64,000 nucleotides of DNA. Source: Cytophagaceae bacterium (GTDB lineage Bacteria; Bacteroidota; Bacteroidia; Cytophagales; Cyclobacteriaceae). This document shows, one piece after another, positions 40,807 to 50,195 of this stretch; position 1 is the first letter of the stretch, and every line of letters begins with the position of its first letter. The stretch is taken from assembly GCA_006969745.1 (NCBI GenBank), contig CP030886.1, positions 992,001 to 1,056,000 of the forward strand, in the 5' to 3' direction. The notes beneath the pieces were generated by a model. It did not search any database, was not told the DNA's origin, and was given only the letters and a program-made list of their open reading frames with translations. The translations under genes were made by a program, and so were the position numbers.

Positions 40807-41148
40807 ATGCAAGAATTAGTATCACAAATGGACAACATGGTGCTGAGAGGAGAGATTCCTCAGGCAGTAGCCAAATTCTTTAGCGAAAACGCTAAAACCC
40901 GTGATGTGGATGGATCAGAGACTACAAACCGGGAGCAGGCTGTTAACAAACTTACCGGCTTTGTGGACAGCATATCGCAAGTCAATGAGATCTCGCTTTT
41001 AAACAGTTCAATCGGAGAAGATGTAAGCATGTCTGAATTCCGCTTTCACTTCTTTATGAGTGATGGAAGTGAAATAAAATGGCATGAAGTAATCCGCAGG
41101 GAATGGGAAGATGGCCAGGTCGTGAACGAAACCTATTTTCAAAACTAA
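40807..41148 (+). CDS. NTF2-like (SnoaL-type) small protein
   Basis: This 113-residue protein has the SnoaL/NTF2-like pattern: an initial helix, a segment AKFFSENAKTRDVDG, and terminal strands FRFHFFMSDGSEIKWHEVIRREWEDGQVVNE. There is no signal peptide. Members are enzymes or ligand-binding proteins and the fold does not reveal which. It is 12 bases before the YHS gene and shares its transcript. Confidence 0.78.
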   Translation: MQELVSQMDNMVLRGEIPQAVAKFFSENAKTRDVDGSETTNREQAVNKLTGFVDSISQVNEISLLNSSIGEDVSMSEFRFHFFMSDGSEIKWHEVIRREWEDGQVVNETYFQN

Positions 41149-41160
41149 AATTCTACAACA

Positions 41161-41607
41161 ATGAAAAATATTGCAACAACTTTTCTAATCGTATTATTTG
41201 CCTTTGCGGCATCCGCACAAGAGTACAATACCGATGATAGTAAAATCGCCTTGAATGGTTACAGTCCAGTTTCTTATTTGGATTTGCAACTCGCACAAAG
41301 AGGCTCAAAAGAGTATATGTCTGAAGTAGATGGAGTCAAATACTTCTTTACATCTTCGGATCAAAAAAAGTCATTCGATGCCAGCCCATCAAAGTATATG
41401 CCCCAGTACGGTGGATGGTGTGCAACAGGAGTTGCCATTGGCTCAAAGTTCAGAGTAGACCCAAACAAATTCGTCGTAAAAGACGGAAGATATTACCTGT
41501 TCCTAAATAGTATCGAGGTTGATGCCAAACAGGTATGGAACGAAAAAGGACATAACAACATGGTAAAAAACGCAAACAACAACTGGAAGAAGCTCAAGAC
41601 AAAATAG
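41161..41607 (+). CDS. Secreted YHS-domain protein
   Basis: This 148-residue protein has a signal peptide (about residues 1-19, ending AASAQ) and one YHS-type domain: LNGYSPVSYLDL near the start, then a YFFTSSDQKKSFDASPSKYMPQYGGWC stretch split across the domain. YHS domains are linked to metal handling and are often found with copper or heavy-metal systems; here they should act in the periplasm. A strong terminator follows, closing a three-gene unit with the NTF2-like protein and the double-AraC regulator. Confidence 0.85.
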   Translation: MKNIATTFLIVLFAFAASAQEYNTDDSKIALNGYSPVSYLDLQLAQRGSKEYMSEVDGVKYFFTSSDQKKSFDASPSKYMPQYGGWCATGVAIGSKFRVDPNKFVVKDGRYYLFLNSIEVDAKQVWNEKGHNNMVKNANNNWKKLKTK

Positions 41608-41637
41608 CTTTTGCAGTTAATTATGGTTGAATGTTTG

Positions 41638-41665
41638 AGGACGAAAGCAATTTCGTCCTTTTTTT
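41638..41665 (+). terminator. Rho-independent terminator after the YHS gene
   Basis: AGGACGAAA at 41638-41646 pairs perfectly with TTTCGTCCT at 41651-41659 around a 4-base loop. Six more T residues follow on the plus strand. Confidence 0.9.
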
Positions 41666-41670
41666 ATGCA

Positions 41671-41725
41671 TTACTTAAACATTTATTAATCATATTCGTA
41701 TCGATTACTTAAACAATTATTAATC
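41671..41725 (+). promoter_or_regulatory. Direct repeats before padR, candidate operator
   Basis: The 21-base unit TTACTTAAACAtTTATTAAT plus C occurs at 41671-41691 and again at 41705-41725 with one difference (TTT versus ATT), with starts 34 bases apart. The second copy ends two bases before the padR start codon, a position from which bound protein would block transcription or translation. PadR proteins often repress their own operon; binding here is inference. Confidence 0.5.
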
Positions 41726-41727
41726 TA

Positions 41728-42057
41728 ATGGAATCAATCGGATCACTGGAAGAAATTGTCTTGATGATTTTACTTGGCAATGAGAAAATCAACAGCGTTG
41801 ACATTGCCAAAGAATATGAAGATGCACTGAGTAAAAATATCTCTATTCCAGCCATTCATGTCGTGTTAAAACGAATGGAAAAGAAAGGCTGGGTAAAATC
41901 CCAATTTGGTGAACCTACCGCAGAAAGAGGCGGGAGAAGAAAACGAATTTATTGGGCTACACCGACTGCATATAAATTGGTAAGCGATCTGAATGAGGCC
42001 AAAACCAAGTTGTGGAAAGGTGTAACCAAACCATCTTTACAATATGTCAGCGCATAA
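41728..42057 (+). CDS. PadR-family transcriptional regulator
   Basis: This 109-residue protein is a winged-helix PadR domain: EEIVLMILLGNEKINSVDIAKE, an AIHVVLKRMEKKGWVKS recognition region and a wing with ERGGRRKRIYWATP. It is the short subtype without a long C-terminal dimerisation helix. The stop overlaps the start of the FtsX-type permease by 14 bases. This PadR/permease pair is common in Cytophagales and implies that the regulator controls the permease. Confidence 0.92.
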   Translation: MESIGSLEEIVLMILLGNEKINSVDIAKEYEDALSKNISIPAIHVVLKRMEKKGWVKSQFGEPTAERGGRRKRIYWATPTAYKLVSDLNEAKTKLWKGVTKPSLQYVSA

Positions 42058-44620
42058 TCCACCACGATGGGCCGATTGGTTAGTGCAGCGGCTTTGCGCC
42101 CCGCACCTGCTCGAAGAGGTGCAAGGTGATCTACATGAAGCTTTTCATTGGAGAACCGAACAGCGTGGTATTAGACGTGCCAGGTGGCTTTTCATATTTG
42201 AAGTAATCAGGTCGCTTCGTTTTTCTACTCTTAGACCTACTCATTACATAAATCAATACCTTATGATGTATCAAAACTATATTAAGACCGGATGGAGATT
42301 TCTTAAGAAACATAAGTTGTACTCCAGCCTTAACATACTTGGTCTTGCGCTCGGCATCTCATTTTGCTGGCTCGCCTATCTATATGCAAACGATGAGCTA
42401 AGCTTTGATAAACACCTTCCTGATCATGAGCGCCTGTACAGAATAGTTTCGGATTTCCAGCGAGGAAATGATATTCATTATATCGGCGGAAGCTCAAATA
42501 TGATGTCCGTGCAGTTTGACGAAAACATTCCGGAAATTGAAAGCATTGCACGGTTCAAGTCCGACTATGGTCTAATTCAAAAAGGGCAAGAAACGATTGG
42601 CCAATCATTCATCATGGCGGATCTGGAAATGGTCAAATACCTAAACCTGACTTTCCTTGAGGGCACAGCTGCTACTTTTGATCAACCCGATGATGTCATT
42701 ATTTCTGAAAGCCTGGCTGGCAAACTTAATCTCAGAGGTAAGGCTGTTGGCACCATTATTTCGCTTATTCGGGGTGAAGAGTTTGAAGATTTTATAGTAC
42801 GGGGTGTTTATCAAGACATTCCTGAAAACACCTCGGTACGGCGAGATCTTATCATGTCTTATTCCAATTACCTGACTAATGCCCCAGAAAGAAGGCTTAC
42901 GACCTGGTTTGATATCAACATGAATACTTTAGTGAAGCTCAAAGACCCAATTGGTCTCGCTAGCGCAGAGGAAAAAATGAATGTTTTACATCAGGAAAAC
43001 GAACCTGATGGTGAAGATGCCTCGGTTATTCTTAAACTTCAGCCAATAAGCGACATACATCTGAACGAAGATTATGGACACTACAATGGCATTTCGCGTG
43101 GTGGCAATGTGGAAATGATCAACCTGTTTGCAGGCATTGGTCTTTTTTGTCTCATCATCTCAATGATCAACTACTCCAACTTCAATATTTCGCTTTACAT
43201 CAATCGAGCAAGAGAGGTGGCCCTTCGTAAAGTAATTGGCGCTGAAAAAAGCGGAATCTTCAGTCAATTAATCACCGAATCATTTATTTCAGCTCTCCTT
43301 TCAGGTCTGCTCGCACTTGTACTGATGTTGCTCATGCTTCCTGGCTTTTCATCTTTTGTGAGGAAAAACTATGACCTTTCATACCTGGCTGACTGGAATT
43401 TTGCACTGGGAGCAATAGGGATACTAGTTGGTGTAGCCTTTATCAGCGGAGTGTATCCGGCAGCTGTTCTCGCTCGCTTCAAGATCATCAAAAGTCTAAA
43501 GGGTGAGCAAAAAATAAAATCAGGCAAGTGGATTACTCAGTCTCTCCTGGGAATTCAATTTGTAATTGCCACCGTGTTGGTAGCAGGAATGCTAACCATG
43601 AATAGTCAGATAAAATACCTTACTTCATTCGACACCAAAGTTGACTTTGAGAATGTTGTCTACATGGACTACATCCAGGCTGATGAGAGTCAAATCATGC
43701 CATTTGTCCACGAATTATCTCAAATGCCTGAAATAAAAATTGCGGCTGCCATTTCAAGTTATAATGGCACTCGAATGAAAGGAGAGACTCAATTTGATGT
43801 GCGACACCTGCGCATTCACAACGATCTATTGAGTCTGCTTGATATAAAAATCGTGAAAGGAAGAAACTTTGATCCGGAGATTGGTTCGGACCAAACTCAG
43901 TCAATCTTGGTCAATGAGGCATTTGTCACTAAAATGGGACTTGAAAACCCAATCGGGGAAGTTGTACCCTTCGAGTACGGTGATCTTAAAAATCCAAAAA
44001 TTATAGGTGTGGTAGAGGACTACCATTTCGAATCTGCCAAAAGCACCGTAGACCCACTCGTGGTTTATCAAAACCCGGCATATCCCTTGCAGTCCGTTTA
44101 TTTCAAACTCAGTGAAGGGACCACTTTTAACCAGGAAAAATTTGAAGCTATATGGGCCAAGCATTTTGACCCCTTCCCTTTTGAATTTGCCTTTCTGGAG
44201 GAAGTATACATGAGTGCCTATAGACAAGAACAACGAATGATGCAATTGTTAGCTACTGGTTGTTTTGTATCTATATTCCTGGCTTCTATGGGTCTTCTGG
44301 GAGTTGTTGGGCTTCAGCTAAATCAACGATTAAAAGAGATAAGCATTCGAAAAGTATTGGGAGCAACTTCAGGAAATCTCTACAAGGTTTTTACAAAGAG
44401 GTTTCTGCTGATTATTTCGTTGGGATTAATCGGAGGCTTGCTCATTGGCAACCAGCTAATCAAGAAATGGCTTGAAAACTATCCATACCATGTTGATTTT
44501 GGAATTTCAATTATCACATTCACCATTTTTATAACGGTGGTCATTGCATTGATAGCTATTCTATCACAAGTATTTAAAGTCGTTCAGACCAACCCTGTAA
44601 AATACTTAAAGGACGAGTAA
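42044..44620 (+). CDS. FtsX-like ABC transporter permease with N-terminal prefix domain
   Basis: This 858-residue protein has a roughly 80-residue soluble N-terminal prefix (WADWLVQRLCAPHLLEEVQGDL), the form called a permease prefix domain. It is followed by two MacB/FtsX repeats, each with one membrane helix, a periplasmic MacB-PCD-like domain, and a three-helix FtsX segment (LREVALRKVIGAEKS-like and LKEISIRKVLGATSG). No ATPase gene is adjacent, so its motor must be elsewhere. The substrate may be a peptide, a lipoprotein or an antimicrobial. It is translationally coupled to padR. Confidence 0.9.
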   Translation: MSAHNPPRWADWLVQRLCAPHLLEEVQGDLHEAFHWRTEQRGIRRARWLFIFEVIRSLRFSTLRPTHYINQYLMMYQNYIKTGWRFLKKHKLYSSLNILGLALGISFCWLAYLYANDELSFDKHLPDHERLYRIVSDFQRGNDIHYIGGSSNMMSVQFDENIPEIESIARFKSDYGLIQKGQETIGQSFIMADLEMVKYLNLTFLEGTAATFDQPDDVIISESLAGKLNLRGKAVGTIISLIRGEEFEDFIVRGVYQDIPENTSVRRDLIMSYSNYLTNAPERRLTTWFDINMNTLVKLKDPIGLASAEEKMNVLHQENEPDGEDASVILKLQPISDIHLNEDYGHYNGISRGGNVEMINLFAGIGLFCLIISMINYSNFNISLYINRAREVALRKVIGAEKSGIFSQLITESFISALLSGLLALVLMLLMLPGFSSFVRKNYDLSYLADWNFALGAIGILVGVAFISGVYPAAVLARFKIIKSLKGEQKIKSGKWITQSLLGIQFVIATVLVAGMLTMNSQIKYLTSFDTKVDFENVVYMDYIQADESQIMPFVHELSQMPEIKIAAAISSYNGTRMKGETQFDVRHLRIHNDLLSLLDIKIVKGRNFDPEIGSDQTQSILVNEAFVTKMGLENPIGEVVPFEYGDLKNPKIIGVVEDYHFESAKSTVDPLVVYQNPAYPLQSVYFKLSEGTTFNQEKFEAIWAKHFDPFPFEFAFLEEVYMSAYRQEQRMMQLLATGCFVSIFLASMGLLGVVGLQLNQRLKEISIRKVLGATSGNLYKVFTKRFLLIISLGLIGGLLIGNQLIKKWLENYPYHVDFGISIITFTIFITVVIALIAILSQVFKVVQTNPVKYLKDE

Positions 44621-44669
44621 GACACTTTCAACAAAAGCAGCCTACTTTCGCTATTCAATATTTTCGACT

Positions 44670-44909
44670 ATGTCCACATTAGTACTCATTGGATGGCTTG
44701 GAGCCGGCTGCCTACTTGTAGGGTTTGCACTCAATATTTTCCAGAAAATTCATGCGGAATCCAATACATATCTGCTTTTAAACCTTATTGGATCTCTTCT
44801 ACTCTTGTATAATGCATATGTGAATGGAGCATTTCCATTTGTAGCTGTCAACTTTGTCTGGGTAGTTTTTTCTGCTTTTAAATTGGTTCAAATGAGAATT
44901 AAAGCCTGA
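44670..44909 (+). CDS. Small membrane protein of the CBU_0592 type
   Basis: This 79-residue protein has three hydrophobic segments and little else; it fits the CBU_0592-like group of small membrane proteins, whose function is unknown. The start is 49 bases after the permease gene, and its stop shares a base with the start of ywbE (TGATG), so the two are coupled. Confidence 0.65.
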   Translation: MSTLVLIGWLGAGCLLVGFALNIFQKIHAESNTYLLLNLIGSLLLLYNAYVNGAFPFVAVNFVWVVFSAFKLVQMRIKA

Positions 44910-45100
44910 TGGACGGAACGAGGAGAAGTGATATTGAAATTGGGGCTGAGGTAGCTGTGGTGCAAAAGCATCACCAACGTTCCGGTGAATTAACGGAAGG
45001 CACGGTAAAGCGAATTTTAACTAAATCGCCAAACCATCCACATGGAATCAAAGTCATGCTGGAAGACGGTACCGTTGGGCGAGTAAAGGAAATCCATTAA
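44909..45100 (+). CDS. ywbE: YwbE-family protein
   Basis: This 63-residue protein matches the YwbE pattern closely: RSDIEIGAEVAVVQKHHQRSG, LTEGTVKRILTKSPNHPHGIKV and EDGTVGRVKEI. It is a small basic protein with a single beta-barrel-like fold and unknown function. It overlaps the end of the small membrane protein by one base and is convergent with the MacB-like permease, four bases away. Confidence 0.9.
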   Translation: MDGTRRSDIEIGAEVAVVQKHHQRSGELTEGTVKRILTKSPNHPHGIKVMLEDGTVGRVKEIH

Positions 45101-45104
45101 AGCC

Positions 45105-46316
45105 TCACTCTCTCCTGATCGCTTCTACCGGATCTAATTTTGATGCTTTCATTGCCGGATAGGTGCCAAACACAATCCCTACAACTATAGACACAGTCAT
45201 AATCACAAGAAGTGTGTCTAGCGTATAAGCTGCTTCAAAAGGCATTTTTGTCAAATGCTTTACAATAGGAACTGCTACCAGTGTAAATAACACACCCAGA
45301 ATCAAACCAAGAAAGCTTCCAATAAAACTGATACTCAACGATTCAGATAAAAACTGAACAACGATATCCTTCCGTTTGGCTCCAACTGCTTTTCTCACTC
45401 CAATCTCAGCTGTACGCTCAGTCACAGAGATCAATAGCACATTCATCACCCCTATACCACCTACTATCACAGAAATCCCTACAATCAAACCCATGATCAA
45501 TCTGAAAACAAGAAACCCCTGATTGGCCTGCTCCACTCGAAATCCATTGGTCACCACTCGGAAATCTTCTGATTTATCTCCAAATTTTTGTTTCAAAAAT
45601 TCGTTTACATAAGACTCAACTTCAGAGACTTTTTCAACAGACTGTGCTACCACGATTGCGGTGGGAGGTCTTGCAATTAATTTTTCTCTTTCGATCATTG
45701 ATATCGGACAAAAAATTTCAAGATTATTGGATGGCGCATCGATGATCCCGACTACCGTAAATTCGGTTCCTTTAAAAGAAATTTTTCCTAATGACCGCTC
45801 ACTGGCGGTATCTAAATTCATAGCAAGTGCCAATTCCATGGAGATCACTGCGTTTTTCAATCGTTGATCCAGATCTTCCGCTGTTAAAAATCTGCCGGAA
45901 ACTTGCCTGAGTCGATCATTCCATTTATCCAAGATCCCGGTAAGAAGTACACCTCTTTCAATGGTGTCATTCAATTGTATAAAACCTGATTCCTGATATC
46001 TCAAATAACCATCCGCCTCTGGTATGCCACTCATCATCTCTCGAAAGGAAGGATAACTGAAAAATTCATATGCTGTCTTTTTCACATTGATATTATCTAC
46101 GCGCTTTGTAGTGATGGTAGACACAACAACACTTTCTAATGAGGTGGTCTTAGAAATTTGATCATGCGCATATTTTTCCATCCCATCGATGAGGGATAAA
46201 ATAGCAACGAGGGCTCCCACACCAATCACCATTCCCAATACCGATAGCAGAGTATGGAAAAGATTGCTACGAGCATTATGAAAGGCTGTCTTAAATGTAT
46301 GGATGATATTTAGCAT
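45105..46316 (-). CDS. MacB-type ABC transporter permease
   Basis: This 403-residue protein has the MacB/FtsX layout: an N-terminal helix with SVLGMVIGVGALVAIL, a periplasmic domain (about 45-240), and three C-terminal helices with GVMNVLLISVTERTAEIGVRKAVGAK between them. It ends in the PAMKASKLDPVEAIRRE motif. It is a single-repeat permease and would dimerise. It is unrelated in architecture to the large prefix-domain permease nearby. The ATPase subunit is not adjacent. It begins 30 bases after tilS. Confidence 0.92.
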   Translation of the reverse strand: MLNIIHTFKTAFHNARSNLFHTLLSVLGMVIGVGALVAILSLIDGMEKYAHDQISKTTSLESVVVSTITTKRVDNINVKKTAYEFFSYPSFREMMSGIPEADGYLRYQESGFIQLNDTIERGVLLTGILDKWNDRLRQVSGRFLTAEDLDQRLKNAVISMELALAMNLDTASERSLGKISFKGTEFTVVGIIDAPSNNLEIFCPISMIEREKLIARPPTAIVVAQSVEKVSEVESYVNEFLKQKFGDKSEDFRVVTNGFRVEQANQGFLVFRLIMGLIVGISVIVGGIGVMNVLLISVTERTAEIGVRKAVGAKRKDIVVQFLSESLSISFIGSFLGLILGVLFTLVAVPIVKHLTKMPFEAAYTLDTLLVIMTVSIVVGIVFGTYPAMKASKLDPVEAIRRE

Positions 46317-46346
46317 ATAGTCACGATGATAATCAAACCAGAAATG

Positions 46347-47660
46347 TTACGCGTCAGCACCAATAAAAGTAACCTTTACTATTTCTGCAGAGTCATCCTG
46401 AATTTTAAACATCTCTGACATTCGTAATCCAATTAGCCAGGCAATGCGCTGATCTGTTTCTAAAATCATCACACTTTTTTTTGCCGCTAGTGGCACTTTT
46501 TCATCTATTAGGTAATCGCTCACTTTCTTTTCACCACGCATACCCAGCGGCTGAAATTTATCTCCCTTCTTCCAAGAACGTATCAATAATGGAAACTTCA
46601 GCCTGGAGGCATCAAAATGTGCCACATTGGATGCCCCAAAAACTACCTCCTCTTTTGAGATCATCTCGACAATGACCCTACCAACTTCCAAGTCGTACAC
46701 GCCGGGAGACTCTATCCGGGTTTCTTTGATTATCACAGGTCCGTCCCTATTTATAAAAAGCGCATTGCGATCCATGGTAATCAGCCAATCCTCGGTAGGA
46801 AAGCTCTTTCCTGACTTACCTCTCGCCTCAAAAATCTCTTTGGCTGTCACATAGTTTACACCGAATGAGGCGAGGATCTCTGCAAGGACAAGCTCATCTG
46901 ATGGCTTCTTCAGCCAGTTTAAGTCAAGATTAAATCCACCTTTCTCATCAGCCAAATATTGGTCTTTGATTTTATCCACCTTCTGAGCAATTATTTGGGA
47001 AGCAAAAGCAAGTCGCTCCGTGGTAAGTTCAATAGATTTCAATAAGGATGGATTAAGTTTTAGTAACTCCGGCACCACATTGTGCCTAATCAGATTTCGA
47101 TCATAATCCGTTTTTGTGTTGCTGGAATCTTCTCTCCATTCCAAATCATGCTGCATAGCATAGTTATAGATCTTTTCTCTCTCAGCGAATAGTAGAGGCC
47201 TTATTACATCACCGTTTTTAACTGAAATTCCGGCCATCCCTTTAACGCCCGTACCTCTTGCAAGATTTATTAAAACAGTCTCCAGTGAATCATTCAAATG
47301 ATGCGCCGTGGCTACTTTGTCATACCTATTTTCAGAAAGCAACTCACCAAACCACTGGTACCTTGCATTTCGAGCTTCTAGCTGAATAGACCCACCACCG
47401 ATTTCAAATGCTTTTACGTGACAACTTATATTGTACTTATCAGCCCAATCCATAACAAACGCCTCATCGCCATCAGATTCCTCTCCTCTCAAACCAAAGT
47501 TGCAATGCGCTATGGCAAAAGGTATATTTTCTTCTAAAAACAGGTTTGCCATCACCATGGAATCTAAGCCCCCACTCACTGCAAGAAGCACTTTTTCATC
47601 TTTCTTTACCAAATCATTCGTTAGAATGAAATCATGGAACTGTTTTTGTAAAGATTGCAC
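46347..47660 (-). CDS. tilS: tRNA(Ile)-lysidine synthetase
   Basis: This 437-residue protein has the PP-loop SGGLDS (residues 29-34) and the HCNFGLRGEESDGDE and TAHHLNDSLETVLINL segments of TilS, with a C-terminal TilS domain (FPLLIRSWKKGDKFQPLGM). It converts C34 of the CAU-anticodon tRNA-Ile to lysidine so that it reads AUA. It is divergent from the OstA-like gene with only 24 bases between the starts; a TAATTTTG core at 47673-47680 may drive the latter. Confidence 0.95.
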   Translation of the reverse strand: MQSLQKQFHDFILTNDLVKKDEKVLLAVSGGLDSMVMANLFLEENIPFAIAHCNFGLRGEESDGDEAFVMDWADKYNISCHVKAFEIGGGSIQLEARNARYQWFGELLSENRYDKVATAHHLNDSLETVLINLARGTGVKGMAGISVKNGDVIRPLLFAEREKIYNYAMQHDLEWREDSSNTKTDYDRNLIRHNVVPELLKLNPSLLKSIELTTERLAFASQIIAQKVDKIKDQYLADEKGGFNLDLNWLKKPSDELVLAEILASFGVNYVTAKEIFEARGKSGKSFPTEDWLITMDRNALFINRDGPVIIKETRIESPGVYDLEVGRVIVEMISKEEVVFGASNVAHFDASRLKFPLLIRSWKKGDKFQPLGMRGEKKVSDYLIDEKVPLAAKKSVMILETDQRIAWLIGLRMSEMFKIQDDSAEIVKVTFIGADA

Positions 47661-47684
47661 GACTTGATCAATTAATTTTGCGGA

Positions 47685-49319
47685 ATGCTGAAGTTACTCC
47701 AAACCATATTTGTTTTCATTATTCTCTTCACTTCCATGAGCGCTCAGGCTCAAAAAGGAGATCGAATAAAATACAAAGCTGATGATTTATTCGAATTTCG
47801 AAAAAATGGCGAAAAGATCCGACGATTAATTGGCAATGTTGTTTTTGTGCAAGAATCATCCACTATGTATTGTGACAGCTCCTATTACTATGCAGATGAC
47901 AATGTGATGGAAGCCTTTGGTAGGGTGAAAATTGTGGATGACTCTGTGACAATTACATCAAATAAACTCATCTACAATGGTCAGGATCGCACATCCAAAC
48001 TTCGCAATAACGTGGTATATGTCAAAGGAGATCAACGCCTGACCACCGAGTTTTTAGACTATCACATGGACACTGAGGTTGGGCATTACTTCAATGGTGG
48101 AAAGCTAAAAGACTCAGTCAATGTTCTTACCAGCGAGTCCGGTTATTACTACGGACTTCAGAAGTACGCCATGTTCTACAAAGATGTAGTCCTCACGGCG
48201 CCAGATTATGTTCTCAAATCAGATACATTGAGGTATAATACTTTGCCTAAAATCGCCATAACAGAAGGTAAAACAACCATAATAACAGAAGATGAATCAA
48301 TCCTACATGCGCAGGGAGGTACGTTTCGGACGCGAATTGAACAGTCTGAGTTTATAAGCGGTACCGTTGAGACGACGGATTACTATATGGAAGGGGACGA
48401 ACTTTTTTTCGATGACCTCAAAAAATATTATGATGCCACCGGCAATGTGAAGCTGACTGCAAAAAACGAGGACATTGTCATTACAGGAGATTTTGGCTAT
48501 TCGGATAAGAACAATGGGGTCAGCAAAGTTTATGGAAATGCGATTATGCGTCGGTTTCTACAGAAAGACACACTTTATGTTGCGGCTGATACTTTGGTCT
48601 CGATCGAGAGCGAGTATGATTCAGCCAAAAGAATACTAGCCTACCACAATGTAAGAATTTGGAAAAGTAACCTACAAGGACTGGCCGATTCTGCTTCGTA
48701 CTTCTTGCAAGACTCACTTCTTTTCTTTTACGAAGAACCAATATTCTGGAATCTAAATAACCAACTGGAGGGTGATACAATAGCGATGGAGGTAACTGAA
48801 AAAGAAATAAAAAATATGTCCTTACTTCAACGGTCATTTCTTACCACCGAAGACACCATTCAGAACTACAATCAGATAAAAGGCCGTACAATGAACGCTA
48901 TCTTCAAAGATTCAAAAATCGATAGGATCTATGTCAATGGCAATGGAGAGAGCATATACTACGTATTGGACGAAAATGATCCTACTAATATTTTCATTTT
49001 AGGAATGAATCGAATTTTGTGCAGTGATATGACCATCAGATTTAAAAATGAAAAGTTGGATAATATCTCCTTTTACAAAAAACCAGAGGCACGGTTTATC
49101 CCACCACATGAATTGACAGTTGATGTTCAAAGGTTAGACGGATTTGATTGGCGTGGTGACGAAAGACCGGAATTGGTTGACCTTTTCACGGATGTCATTG
49201 AAGCACCGGATTTACCTGAAGAAACGGACAAACCAATACCCAGTGAGGAGATCAATCTAGAAAACAAGTCCAAAAAGAACCTCAAAACGTTAAAAAGCCT
49301 TAAAGGCAAGGACGAATGA
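47685..49319 (+). CDS. OstA/LptA-like secreted protein
   Basis: This 544-residue protein has a signal peptide (residues 1-22, ending AQAQ) and long stretches of beta-strand repeats of the OstA type, for example DSVTITSNKLIYNGQDRTSK and AEGTVE-like units. OstA/LptA modules form the periplasmic bridge that carries lipopolysaccharide to the outer membrane; this larger Bacteroidota form lacks the LptD barrel. A C-terminal lysine-rich, proline-rich tail follows. It precedes bamD, another outer-membrane biogenesis gene, by 59 bases. Confidence 0.82.
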   Translation: MLKLLQTIFVFIILFTSMSAQAQKGDRIKYKADDLFEFRKNGEKIRRLIGNVVFVQESSTMYCDSSYYYADDNVMEAFGRVKIVDDSVTITSNKLIYNGQDRTSKLRNNVVYVKGDQRLTTEFLDYHMDTEVGHYFNGGKLKDSVNVLTSESGYYYGLQKYAMFYKDVVLTAPDYVLKSDTLRYNTLPKIAITEGKTTIITEDESILHAQGGTFRTRIEQSEFISGTVETTDYYMEGDELFFDDLKKYYDATGNVKLTAKNEDIVITGDFGYSDKNNGVSKVYGNAIMRRFLQKDTLYVAADTLVSIESEYDSAKRILAYHNVRIWKSNLQGLADSASYFLQDSLLFFYEEPIFWNLNNQLEGDTIAMEVTEKEIKNMSLLQRSFLTTEDTIQNYNQIKGRTMNAIFKDSKIDRIYVNGNGESIYYVLDENDPTNIFILGMNRILCSDMTIRFKNEKLDNISFYKKPEARFIPPHELTVDVQRLDGFDWRGDERPELVDLFTDVIEAPDLPEETDKPIPSEEINLENKSKKNLKTLKSLKGKDE

Positions 49320-49353
49320 TTGAGTCCTTGTTTCCGTTTAAGGTTTAAGTCCT

Positions 49354-49361
49354 TAGTTTTG
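49354..49361 (+). promoter_or_regulatory. Possible -7 promoter element of the bamD gene cluster
   Basis: TAGTTTTG matches the TAnnTTTG core 17 bases before the bamD start. A TTG at 49328-49330 lies 23 bases further upstream, at the long end of the accepted spacing. Confidence 0.4.
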
Positions 49362-49378
49362 CCGACTATTAAAAAATT

Positions 49379-50185
49379 ATGAGGGAAATTCGAATACTTT
49401 TCTTACTAATCATAGCGGTCAGCGTAGCTGGCTGCAGCAAGTTTCGTAAGATTCAAAAAAGTGGAGATTGGAAGGTTAAGTATGAGGCTGCCTTGGATTA
49501 CTACGAAAAGGAAGATTACCACCGAACCATCATTCTTTTGGAAGATATACTTCCAATCATCCGAGGTACCGAAGAAGCGGAACTTGGCAATTTCTATTTG
49601 GCGTATAGCTATTATTACCAGAAACAATACATCCTCAGTTCACACCATTTTGAAGAGTTTGTCAGAATATACGGTCGCTCAGAATATGTAATGGAAGCCG
49701 CATACATGCATGCGTACTCCCTTTACCTGCAGTCACCCGATTATCAGCTGGACCAGACTGTGACCTATGAGGCAGTGACTGCAATGCAAAAATTCATCAA
49801 CAAATATCCTGCTTCAGAATACGCACCAGAAGCAGACCGTATCATTGACGACATGCAGCAGAAACTCGAAAAGAAGGCCTACGAGCAATGCAAACTGTAT
49901 TACAAGCTGAGAAGATACAAAGCTGCACTTGTAGTCTATGACAACTTTTCCAAAGATTTTCCGGACTCGGATTACAACGAAGAAGTAGACTTTCTGGAGA
50001 TAGAAACATCATACGATTACGCCAGGGAGAGTATCCAAAAAAGACAAGAAGAGCGCTACAAAACTACCGTAGATTTCTACCTGTCATTTCTTGACAAATA
50101 CCCAAACAGCAAATTTTTAAAAGATGCAGAGAAAATTTATGCTGATTGCATCGAAGAAATAACTAAATTTGCCGATTCAAATTAA
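49379..50185 (+). CDS. bamD: Outer-membrane assembly lipoprotein BamD
   Basis: This 268-residue protein has a signal peptide with lipobox VAGC and then five TPR-like repeats, typical of BamD/YfiO, the essential lipoprotein that works with BamA to insert barrel proteins. Repeats include YEKEDYHRTIILLEDILP and FYLAYSYYYQKQYILSSHHFEEFVR, the length and spacing of the family. It is followed by rpoZ, 10 bases after its stop. Confidence 0.9.
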   Translation: MREIRILFLLIIAVSVAGCSKFRKIQKSGDWKVKYEAALDYYEKEDYHRTIILLEDILPIIRGTEEAELGNFYLAYSYYYQKQYILSSHHFEEFVRIYGRSEYVMEAAYMHAYSLYLQSPDYQLDQTVTYEAVTAMQKFINKYPASEYAPEADRIIDDMQQKLEKKAYEQCKLYYKLRRYKAALVVYDNFSKDFPDSDYNEEVDFLEIETSYDYARESIQKRQEERYKTTVDFYLSFLDKYPNSKFLKDAEKIYADCIEEITKFADSN

Positions 50186-50195
50186 AAAGAGCGAA

